DNA of 64,000 nucleotides, from positions 75,262,501-75,326,500 of the forward strand of contig NC_083869.1 of the NCBI RefSeq assembly GCF_032452875.1, given 5' to 3'. A program made the translations under genes and the position numbers. Shown here one piece after another: positions 54,390-64,000 of this stretch (positions are counted from its first letter, which is position 1; each line of letters opens with the position of its first letter). The notes below the pieces were generated by a model. The model was not told where the DNA came from, did no database searches, and was given only the letters and a program-made list of their open reading frames with translations. The stretch comes from Bos javanicus (taxonomy: Eukaryota; Chordata; Mammalia; Artiodactyla; Bovidae).

Positions 54390-56025
54390 TTCTTCTCTTC
54401 ACCTTTACATCTGGCTCTAGATTTACCTATTTCTAGATGTAATGCTGGCAAATATTTCTTTTTGATTATTGCCTTGTTTAATGTTGTCTGACTGGATTAC
54501 ACATATGTTCTAGTTATTGTTTGTAGCTTGATATATATTCTGAGCAGGTTTTGTGTTTTTACCTCCTTATATCTGCCTTTAGTTTAGAAAGTGATACCTA
54601 TGATGGATGTGAATTATAAAAAGAATGAGCAAGAACAGGAAAAGAACTCATTTTGACCTCATTTATATTCCCAATAGTTATCTTCACTATCACTAAGTTA
54701 GAAACAAATAAGATATGTTTATCTCTTCTCACTTGGGAGAATAAAAATTAGTACTATAGCTTACCAGTTACTTTCTACACCCATATATTACAAGGGACAT
54801 TCATAAACTCAGAACAAATTATTTTCTTAGGTTCAAAGGTCAAAACACTCTTCACTTGATGATGACTATTTATCCTTAATGATATTTCTTGACATAGTAT
54901 TTTGCTTCTGCTTACTTTGGTAGACTTCCCAAATAACAATAAGAATAGTGATGACTTACAGTTAAAAGCTGGCTGGTCAGGAAATCTTTCATCACATTTT
55001 TCTTAGAAATAGATGTAATTTTTTCAAGTTTAAAGATGAGAGAACTAAGCCTTTGGATAGTAAAATAAAAATGATAAATGTCAGAGGCTAGAAAAGGAGA
55101 GAGATAGGCTTTCCATTGAAATCTATTTAGATCCAAAATCCATACCCTTCTATCAAACTCAAGTACTCCTCCTCATATTCACCTTTTCCTCTTGGTTTTA
55201 CAGCCCTTGCTTTTGTCTCTCTGTTTAAAATGACTTGCTGCCTATATTGTTATTATCTGCCAGATATCACACACTTTAATAGACTTCTAGATTATTCCTT
55301 TCTAGGTTTGTCTTATCGTTTTGCTGCCTATGTTTCAGTTCATGAAGCAAAAGCTTATGGGAACAACCACAGAAACAGATTCCAAGAGAGCAATGGCAGT
55401 GGATGGTTGTATCAGCTGATATATAGCCCCATTGCTAGAGAATTTCTATTTGACTGCCAGTCACACATTGCAACAGATTTTAGTTAAATCAAGCTCTGAC
55501 ATGATTGGAACAAAAACCAAATGAAACATCTGCCAAAACAGAAACTGTGTCAAACTCCTAAACAAGGAAGAATGTCTCTAATGGTATAACATCTGAACAA
55601 TAGTAAAACTAGTTTCTATACAGTTTCACAAAATTGTCAATGAATTTTTTGGTGCCAGTGGAAAATACTTTTTGTATTCTTTTCATTCTCATCTAAGAAT
55701 TACATTCCAAATGTACACGAAACAAATAAATTGAAGTATCAGAATATGGGGTAAGATTCAATTCAATTTAATTCAGTGAGAATATAGTCATTCAAGAAAA
55801 AGGAAACCCACCTGTTAGGCATCTGGGATGCATTCTGCATCAGTTGTGTCTAGATAACAATATCCTGCCTGATGAAAAGAGAGGCTCATACATGTCCAAA
55901 TGCCAACTTATTTGCTGAGTTTTCCCATTTTACCTTAATGTTTGTGATTACATAAACAGATCCCATATTAGCAAAATTCAAATGGTCCTCCCTTCGCATG
56001 ACTGAACATCTCCATCTATGAATGA
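54390..56025. other. Unassigned sequence
   Basis: About 1.6 kb. An 85-codon frame at 55230-55487 has no recognisable domain. No gene called. Confidence 0.4.
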
Positions 56026-56198
56026 AAGTGAATGTCGCTCAGTCGTGTCTACCTCTTTGTGACCCCATGATCTATACAGTCCATGGAATTCTCCAGGCCA
56101 GAATACTGGAGTGGATAGCCATTCCTTCTCCAACCCAGGGATCAAACCCAGGTCTCCCACATTGCAGGCGAATTCCTTACCAACTGAGCTGTCAAGAG
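56026..56198 (-). mobile_element. Bov-tA SINE, shortened
   Basis: Antisense Bov-tA ('cgctcagtcgtgtctacc' ... 'ccaactgagctgtcaag') with a deletion of about 20 bp in the middle, where 'ccagggaatcttccc' is missing. Confidence 0.88.
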
Positions 56199-56430
56199 TG
56201 CATTTTGACTGGGTCGTACAATAAAAAAGCAATATCACATGATACAAAGTTCCCAAGAAGGATTGACTATGATGCTTGCTGTCTTTAGGTTAGCCTTACT
56301 CATGGTTGTACAATGGCTTTTCCATTTCTAAGTGTGAGATGCAAATACATTAGTGTCTAGAGAGGAAAAAGAGCCCATCATCTTATGTCTCTAATTTTAT
56401 GTCATTCTGGACCACTTGGCCATCTGAAAA

Positions 56431-57042
56431 TGAAACAGGAGGGAAATGGGCAAGACACAACTTTTGAAAGAATGACATACCTAAGGACACAACACAAACT
56501 GGTTAAAATCAAATGGGTCCAAGAGGACAGACAAATCAACTTTGACTGGACCTTGATTCTCAATCAGCAAGCTAATTGGCATACCCAGAGGTGTCATTAT
56601 AGTTCCAAGACCAACCTTCAAAAGACCAAAAAGTAGATGTTGGCCCAATTCCTGGAAATCTCCACCCTTCCCCAAAATGGTTAGAAGAATCCTCCCACTC
56701 ATTAGCCTATGAAATTATCCAGGCCATAAAATCTAACCAGTCTGTATTTTAAGGCTGTGCTTGCCCTGTGTGATGGCCCACATTCTGTCTGTGGATTGTG
56801 TTTCCTTTTTGAATAAATCCACTACTTACCAAACACTTTGTCTCCCACTGAATTCTTTCTGTGATGAGACATCAAGAATCTGGGTTTCATTAGGTCCTGA
56901 AAACCAGATCTGTGATCTCACTTGAAAGACTATGGGTTTTGGCTGGGTTTGAGTCCCAGACATGTAGGTTAGAGTCCCAAACTGGCTTTTGGCTGGATTC
57001 GAGTCCCAGCACAGGGGTTCAAGTCCCAATCTGAGGTAAACA
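56431..57042 (+). mobile_element. LTR-like element with polyadenylation signal
   Basis: 'tgatggcccacattctgtctgtgg', then 'gaataaatccactacttacc' and 'gatgagacatcaagaatctggg', resemble the R-U5 part of a class I ERV LTR, with three 'gagtcccag/aagtcccaa' repeats near the end. Ends are approximate and I found no target duplication. Confidence 0.5.
56812..56817 (+). promoter_or_regulatory. LTR-like polyadenylation signal
   Basis: aataaa inside the LTR-like element. Confidence 0.45.
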
Positions 57043-58403
57043 GTTTCAAAACCAGGTTAATCATTCAAGGATAGTCTATGATGTAGAGAATAAACAACTA
57101 TTACCATCAAAGCACACAGGAGTGCACATCAAATGTGTCCTTGCTATTACCATGGTGCAATGTAAGAAGTAATAGAGGACAAAAAGTTGAAAGCAACAGT
57201 TACATTGATGAAACCAACAAAAACAATAATAACATATCTCCAAACAAAGGTATTGCTCTCTTCAGATTGATTGATGCAGGTTTCCTAAGCAATTAATTAG
57301 GGAGGAGGTTAGACATCACTATACATTTTTCTTTTACAAACTATATTTGGTTTGTATTTTATCATCTGTGACTTTGAGCAAGGTAATTAATCAGCTATTC
57401 CTTGGATTCCTTGCTGAAAAATGAGAACCTTACTAGTAATTGTTCTAACTATGTTTTAGCCATTACAAGATAATATGATAACCAGATGAGCCATTATTTT
57501 TAATTCAGTGATCTTTTAACAAGTTCTTCCTACATGCACTGAATATAAAAATGCATAATGCATATTTATACTCACATAATATTATTATTTTAATCATATT
57601 AAATTTTTTGAATGTCGCAACTAGTTCAATTTTAAATACTCAATTACAGAAATGAATATATAATCACATAGATTATTTTAATGTTCTTCTTCAATTTGTG
57701 CCTGGAGTCTTCTGAAAAAAATGTTTATTTTGGATTCTCACCAATATAATCTCCATACCCCCAAACATACAAAAAAAAAACAACCCAAGAGCAGAAAAAA
57801 AAAAAAAGCAAACAAGACTTTGCATTAAAATAAGCTTTGTTTTCTCCTCTTAATTGACTTCCTTTTATGCTAATAATTTCCCTTTGAACACAATTCTGCT
57901 TCCCCAACTGAAAATTTTTAGACTCAGAAGCCAGTGTTTATGACTTTTTTTATGGACTCAAGAGGTTACACAGAGCATATTAAGTCCTAAACTTTTTGGA
58001 CAAATCACCACTGCTGTTATTGTGAAGATTTTCTTTTTTACGAGTAGAATTTAACAGCTCATAAAATTCTCTTGCAGTTATGTTCATTTGGATTACAGAC
58101 TTGTGCACTTGGTTAGCAAAGCTAATGCTTGGAGACTCTACTCAAATTGAATGACTACCCACAGAATTAGTGAACACACTACTTTTCTAATGCAACCTTA
58201 TCTGAATGGCTTTAGGGTATAAACATAACATGCCTATTGCTCTGTATACAGCTGTGTCATAATATGAAAACTGCAAAGGAAGAGGGACAAATTGGCTATT
58301 AAGAATTAGATCCTTGCGTGTTTTGGGTAAGTACTACTGACCAGCCTTTTAGGATATGGCTGGACACTGACATAAGTTAGCAGTCTAGTATCTGTCTCCT
58401 TAG
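57043..58403. other. Unassigned AT-rich sequence
   Basis: About 1.4 kb with A-runs at about 57770-57807. No gene or repeat recognised. Confidence 0.4.
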
Positions 58404-58625
58404 CATGCACACATGCATGCATGCTAAGTTGCTACAGTTATGTACATACACTTTACAATCCTGTGGACTGTAGCCTGCCAAGCTCCTCTGTCCATGGGAT
58501 TCTCCAGGCAAGAATACTGGAGTGGTTTGCCATGCCCTCCTCCAGGGGATCTTCCCCACCCAGGGATCGAACCCTCATCTTATATCTCCTGCACTGGCAG
58601 GCAGGTTCTTCACTACTAGGGCCAC
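58404..58625 (-). mobile_element. Bov-tA SINE
   Basis: Antisense Bov-tA with tail 'catgcatgcatgctaagttgc' variant at the left and head 'cactactagggccac' at the right. Confidence 0.9.
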
Positions 58626-59017
58626 AAATGTTAATTCACACCCCATTTAACACCATCTAATCCAGCTCTGCAACTCTCCCTTGTTCCCCATTACCTGCCA
58701 AGGGTACTGACAATATGCACATTCTCATGTGAAACCCGTTGCCTATACACTTTTTATTACTAAAAGAAGTTCATAATTTATTTCACGCTATATCTCAAAT
58801 GTGTTCTATCTTCCTGTACTAATTGTCATTCAGACACTGTCACCTAGTATGCTTTCCACACCCAATCTCTTATCCCTAATCTATTCTGTATAAGGGCAGA
58901 TGAATCTTCAATTGTTTATCATCATTGTCTGCATAATCATCATTTGCATTGATCATCCATTCCATGCTAATCAAGATATAGAAACTTCACCATGAGATTT
59001 CACTATCCCAGTCATGT
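58626..59017. other. Unassigned sequence
   Basis: About 390 bp. Nothing recognised. Confidence 0.4.
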
Positions 59018-59150
59018 ATGACAGGCATTATTATCCCAGTTACCAAGAATATTAAATAAAGGCTAAGAAAAGGATAGTAACTTCCTCAAGATCACACAAT
59101 TGAAGTGTGGCAGAGCCAAAATTAAAACACAGATCAATGCAACTTCAAAG
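59018..59150 (-). mobile_element. MIR SINE fragment
   Basis: Antisense MIR pattern: 'aggcattattatcccagtt', 'gtaacttcctcaagatcacac', 'gtggcagagccaaaatt'. Confidence 0.65.
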
Positions 59151-61010
59151 TCTCATTTTTAGCCAAGTCACTGAAGATGGGGCCTTGAAACTGAAAAGAA
59201 CCTATCAATTTTAGAGAAGCTGCTGTGGTTGGATATAACCATGATATCTGTCAATCATTCAAAATCAACTCAGGTATCTTTTCTTAACAATTCCCATGGG
59301 GGATAATTTTTGTTTATATCAGTAACAAAAGATAAATTGAGAAGCCATAAGCAGATGCTATAAATTGGTCAATGTACTTGTATGCAAAGAATACATTGAT
59401 GTATCTGCTGTATGATCTTTCATTATGTTAGTCCATCTGGAGCATGGTATGAACACAATAAATGTGAGCTAATTCAAATGATTACTGGTAAAGTTCTTAA
59501 CCATGATTATGCAAGCTACTTTATTGTGATTTATACTTTACAATTCAACTCCAGTGCCCCATTTTACCCTCCACATTGATCAGTATGAATGTGTAATCAC
59601 ATGATAACATAAAATTGCTGGGGATTCTGCTGAATTGGTGTGAAGTTATTCAGTTTTGTTTTGTGCACAGTTTACAAAATCTTATGTTGCTGGTTCAGTT
59701 CCAAACTGCAAATACACAAACATAAGAAAAGCAGTATATGCTGGAATGATTATTTTCCAAACTGAATTTATTTGGAAAAAAAGCAGGAAAAGATGTTCCA
59801 TGAGGAAAGAATTTTATGTTCAAAAAATATTTGAGGAACCTCACATAAAATATTCCTATCTTGGAGATACACAAAGAACTTTAATATGAGCCCTAAGATA
59901 TCTTAAAAAAAAAAAAGTTTTATTTTTAACATTGTTTCTAAAATATATTTGACCAGAGAATATTTTGTCATTTCTGTCAATATCATTTTTTATTTTTTCT
60001 TATATGACTTTAGTATCCCATAATATGTATTTTAGAAAATGTTATTTTGTGCATTTCTTTAAACATGAATGCCATCTCCAAATGTGTGCCATCTATGAAT
60101 ATTGAAACAGTAGAACAAGATATGTTTAGTTGTCTCAAAATAAAAACTAATTTATTTTGAAAGCTCTTCCCATTTTCCAAACCTATTTTCATTTATGATC
60201 TCATTGGAGCTTCATCAGTTACATTTTAGCTGCAATATCTCTGGTTGAATTTTCATCTTAGTGTCACAGGAATCTTGGTGTTTTACTGCTTATTTCCATC
60301 CAATCAGACTTTTTTCCTGTATAGTGCCACTGTTAAATTAAAAGCATGAAATGTCATTCAAAGTGTTCACTGTATGTCTGCAACTATTGTAATTTGAGAA
60401 CCTTCATCAACTTATCCTGTCTTAGCTATATAATCTTATTTTCCACTGGTCTCCAGTACATTCATTCTGAATTATATTGGTGTGAAGTAATTAAATAGAA
60501 TCACTAAAGAACCATTTCTAGAATAAAAAAAAGTAGTTTTACAATAGATGATTCAAAGCATCTATGTTTCTATTTAATAAGGATGTATCTCCATCTTAGT
60601 CTCAATTTACAAGTTAACACAGCTCCCTTAAGGATCATAAAATATTCTCTCTACATCCAGAAGTGTAGAAAAAACAGAACATAGAATAAGGCAGGCAGAG
60701 CTTTGCTACATGAAAGCAGGAGAGAATAATCTTAAATTCACACTTAAAGGATATACTTTTCTCTTCCCAATCCAATAAATCTTTGGACCAATTCTATCAA
60801 CCCCATTTGACCATACATGGAATCTGGGATTAAGGTGTCTACCTTTTGTTCTTTCTAACAAAAGATATAGTATTGGACAAACAAAAGAGGAACAATAGGA
60901 ACTAGAACCTAAATCTTCATGGAATAATGTTAACAATTTTCCTTGACTTGGTATTTTTACTACTTCATTAATTCAAGGTAAGTTTAAATTCAGTATATGC
61001 CAATGCTATC
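59151..61010. other. Unassigned AT-rich sequence
   Basis: About 1.9 kb. A 77-codon frame at 59656-59889 lacks a recognisable domain. No gene called. Confidence 0.4.
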
Positions 61011-61019
61011 TAGTATCTT

Positions 61020-61222
61020 GAGTGATTGAGTGAAAGTCGCTCAGTTGTGTCTGACTCTTTGTGATCCCATGAACTATACAATCCATGGAATTCTCTAGGC
61101 AAGAATACTGGAGTGGGTAGCCTTTCCCTTCTCCAGGGAATCTTCCCAATTCAGTGATTGAACCTAGGTCTCCTACACTGCACGCAGATTCTTTACCAGC
61201 TGAGCCACAGGGGAAGCCCATG
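61020..61222 (-). mobile_element. Bov-tA SINE with target duplication
   Basis: Antisense Bov-tA bracketed by tagtatctt at 61011-61019 and 61223-61231. Confidence 0.93.
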
Positions 61223-61289
61223 TAGTATCTTAAATATATATAATTATGTTTACTGTGTAATTTTGTCATTCTTAATACATAGTTTTATC

Positions 61290-61775
61290 ATCTGCATTAG
61301 GGTTCTTCAGGGAAAAAGACCAATTAGATAACGTGTGTGTGTGTGTGTGTCTGTGTGTGAACTGCAAAGCCCCCAAGATCTTCAATTGGTAAAGCTTCTG
61401 ATGTAATTCTGGTCTGAGTCCAAAGTCCTGAGAACTAGGTGAACCAGTGGTGTATGTTCTAATTAAAACCCGGCAGGTTTGAGGCTCAAGAAATGTCAAT
61501 GCTTCAATCTGCTTCCAAAGGCCAGAAAAGACCAAGGTCACGCTCAACCCCCCAGGCAGAAGGCATTCCTTCTTGACATTTTGTTCTATTCAGGTCTTCA
61601 GCTGATTGGATGAGGCCCACCCACATCGGGGAGGGCCATTTGCTTTCTTAGTGCACTGAGTTTCATATTAATCTCATGCAGACACACCCTCACAGACACA
61701 CCCAGAATCATGTTTGACCAAAGGTCTGGGAACACTATGGTCCTGTCAGGTTGACATATAAAATTAACCATCACT
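61290..61775. mobile_element. Ancient ERVL-type LTR (MLT2-like)
   Basis: 'gcattagggttcttcaggg', a (GT)n array (61333-61357), 'ctgattggatgaggcccaccc', 'aatcatgtttgaccaaa' and 'acatataaaattaaccatcac' match a common mammalian repeat that I believe is an MLT2-like ERVL LTR. Confidence 0.6.
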
Positions 61776-61806
61776 ACCCCTATCTGTTATCCCAATTTTT
61801 GTGGCT

Positions 61807-62307
61807 GCAAAGGAGTATGACAGGGCTGTATATTGTCATCCTGCTTATTTAACTTATATGCAGAGTGCACCATGTGAACTATTGGGCTGGATGAATCATA
61901 AGCTGGAATCAAGACTGCCAGGAGAAATATCAACAACTTCAGATATATAGGTGATACCACTCCAAAAAGTGAAAAGGAACTAAAAAGCCTCTTGATGAGG
62001 GTGAAAGAGGACAGTAAAAAAGCTGACCTGAAACTCAACAGTAAAAAAACTAACATTGTGACATCCAGTCCCATCACTTCATGGCAAATAGAAGGGACAA
62101 AAGTAGAAGCAGTGACAGATTTTATTTTCTTGGGCTCTGAAATCCCTGCAATTGGTGACTGCCGGCATGAACTTAAGATACTTGCTCCTTGGGAAAAAAG
62201 CTATGACCAACCTAGACAGCATATTAAAAAGCAGAGACATCAGTTTGCTGACAAAGGTCTGTAGAGTCAAAGCTATGGTTTTTCCAATAGTCATGTATCG
62301 ATGTGAG
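61807..62307 (+). mobile_element. Old BovB, first part
   Basis: Plus-strand BovB from the motif B segment ('caaggagtatgacagggc') through the YADD position, here 'cagatatataggtgatacc', which destroys the motif. It continues to 'gtcatgtatcgatgtgag'. Heavily diverged and interrupted by a Bov-tA. Confidence 0.88.
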
Positions 62308-62521
62308 TGAGTGAAGTGAAGTCGCTCAGTCGTGTCCAGCTCTTTGCAACCCCATGGACTGTAGCCTACCAGGTTCCTCCGTCCATGGGATTCTCCAGGC
62401 AAGAATATTGGAGTGGGTTGCCATTTCCTTCTCCAGGTTATCTTCCCAACCCAGTGATCAAACCCGGGTCTCCCACATTGCAGGCAGATGCTTTAACCTC
62501 TGAGCCACCAGGGAAGCCTAG
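62308..62521 (-). mobile_element. Bov-tA SINE inside BovB
   Basis: Antisense Bov-tA with (GTGAA)n-type tail and intact CpGs, between tgtgag copies at 62302-62307 and 62522-62527. It is younger than its BovB host. Confidence 0.92.
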
Positions 62522-62527
62522 TGTGAG

Positions 62528-62908
62528 AGTTGGACAATAAAAAAGGCTAAGTGCTGAAGAATTGATGCTTTTGAATTGTGGTGCTGGAGAAGACTCCAGA
62601 GAGTTCCTTGAACTGCAAGGAGATCAAACCAATCTTAAAGAAAATCAACCCTGAAATATTCACTGGAAAGACTGTTGCTGAAGCTCTGATAATTTGAATA
62701 TCTGATGTGAAGAGCCGACTCATTGGAAAAGACTCTGATGTTGGGAAAGGTTGAAAGCAAAAGAAGAAGAGGGCAGCAAAGGATCATTGACTCATTGGAT
62801 ATGAATTTGAGCAAACTCTGGGAGATAGTGGAGGACAGAGGAGCCTGGCATGCTACAGTCCATGGGGTCACAAAGAGTTGGACACAACTTAGCCACTAAA
62901 CAACAGCA
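62528..62908 (+). mobile_element. Old BovB, second part
   Basis: Continues from 'agttggacaataaaaaagg' to 'gttggacacaacttagcc'. It has several indels and lacks a clean (ACTGA)n tail. Confidence 0.87.
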
Positions 62909-63127
62909 AGCCTGAGGACACCTCTATCACCTGGCTCTAGCAGCCAATGGGTCCCACAGAAATATAACTAATGAATAAAGAGTATTTAAATAGGTGCCAC
63001 TCCTAGGGCATAGGGCACAGCAGGAGGCAACAGACCCAAGAGCTCCTGTGAAAAAGGCCTATCAGCTAATTTTCATGGCTGTGCCTTCAGGAGTAGGCAT
63101 CTAAATATCCATTTGAGACTGATTAAA
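62909..63127. other. Unassigned sequence
   Basis: About 220 bp, less AT-rich than its surroundings. Nothing recognised. Confidence 0.35.
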
Positions 63128-63345
63128 ACACTGGCTTTTAGAAGTGGTAAAGATCCTGCCTGCCAATACAGGATAGAGATATGGGTTCAATCCCTGCATT
63201 GGGAAGATCCCTTGGAGGAGGTCATGACAACCCATTCCAGTATTCTTGCCTTGAGAACTCCATGAACGGGGGAGCCTAGTGGGCTACAGTCCAAAGGGTC
63301 ACACAGAGTTGTACACAACTCAAGCAACTTAGCACACAAGCATAA
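63128..63345 (+). mobile_element. Bov-tA SINE
   Basis: Plus-strand, diverged Bov-tA: 'agaagtggtaaagatcctgcc', 'gggttcaatccctgc', 'ctacagtccaaagggtc'. Confidence 0.88.
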
Positions 63346-64000
63346 TACTTTCCAGAAATATCAAAGGGTGTGAATCTTCTGCACACTCTCTCTGCTGCTT
63401 TCCAGAGCACTATGGAGAACTGGATTCACTTCTGCTGAGTAGAGAGCGAAGAATTCTGTTGGCCAGACTGGGCAACAGTAGGTAAGCAACATCTTTGGGA
63501 AATGCCACTAGTGTCATACTCTAATCCCAGGGATGTGGAAACGGTGAACACAATGGTGGGTAGAAAAAAACCTGGGGTTGCACCTTCCGCCACTTCATTC
63601 ACCTGCTCCTTAGAGCCTGCATGCAGGGCATTCTTAGTGTTTATAAAGTAAATATATGTGTCAACTGGCAAGTGAATGAATAAATGACTGTAAAATTAAA
63701 TGAGTGAATAAATGAAATAAAAGTCATGACCATTGATCACACATTTTTTTCATTCTTCACTAGAATATTCTAGCATCCTTTATTTTGTGTTGAGTTTAGA
63801 GATTGGGCCCAGTGGCTTAATTTACCCTGTGGGATGATGATTATTTATTTTTTCTAAATGTTTCTATTGTAAATTCAATGAGATTAAATATATTCTTGCA
63901 CTTGACACCAAACTACTCATTTTCATGTCAAGGAATTTATTAGGGTCAAATTAGTGCAAGTAAATTATTCACAAGCTGATGTAGATTTCAAGTTGAAATG
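63346..64000. other. Unassigned sequence
   Basis: The last ~650 bp of the window. An 81-codon minus-strand frame (63426-63671) has no recognisable domain. No gene called. Confidence 0.4.

Noticed and set aside
55230..55487. 85-codon open frame
   Set aside because: No recognisable domain, no splice or promoter context, and a length expected by chance in this much AT-rich DNA.
59656..59889. 77-codon open frame with a Cys/Lys-rich segment
   Set aside because: No recognisable family, and it could easily arise by chance.

Overview
The window looks like gene-poor nuclear DNA from a ruminant, most likely a bovid. The basis is the repeat content: many copies of the RTE-clade LINE BovB with its (ACTGA)n-type 3' tail, the tRNA-derived Bov-tA and dimeric Bov-A SINEs, a ruminant-type young L1, a CHR-like SINE, and older mammalian layers (L1M-type LINEs, MIR). 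Family names come from recognising sequence patterns; no library search was run. I see no host protein-coding gene, no rRNA or tRNA gene and no CRISPR array. All convincing protein similarity is to BovB or L1 reverse-transcriptase proteins, and every copy is broken.

Layout. 1-20 kb: BovB copies (mostly minus strand) and Bov SINEs spread over otherwise unassigned AT-rich sequence. The largest BovB (16093-19573, minus) reaches into the endonuclease region, ends in an inverted segment and is split by a 770-bp solo LTR. 20-23.7 kb: largely unassigned DNA with TA/TG microsatellites. 23.7-29.8 kb: plus-strand L1 remnants carrying a BovB that is itself split by a second solo LTR, then L1s nested in both orientations. 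29.8-32.2 kb: mostly unassigned, with a MIR and two SINEs. 32.2-49.6 kb: a stack of old minus-strand L1s. One L1 (36917-40526) sits inside another with a clear target-site duplication, and a young L1 (45158-46323) with a 5' inversion sits in a third. BovBs, Bov SINEs and a CHR-like SINE are layered on top. 49.6-64 kb: more BovB and Bov SINEs, LTR-like elements, two MIRs and long stretches I cannot assign.

By my hand-drawn boundaries, BovB makes up roughly a quarter of the window (17 pieces), and there are about 27 Bov-type SINE pieces. There is no pathway or operon here. What the sequence records is an insertion history: target-site duplications, nesting order, twin-priming inversions, template-switch scars and CpG decay. 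No previously undescribed functional system is evident. The most useful observations are structural: the internally deleted nested L1, the two L1 5' inversions and the BovB 5' inversion, the repeated use of a 9-mer target, the closely spaced tail-to-tail BovB inverted repeats, and small template-switch palindromes.
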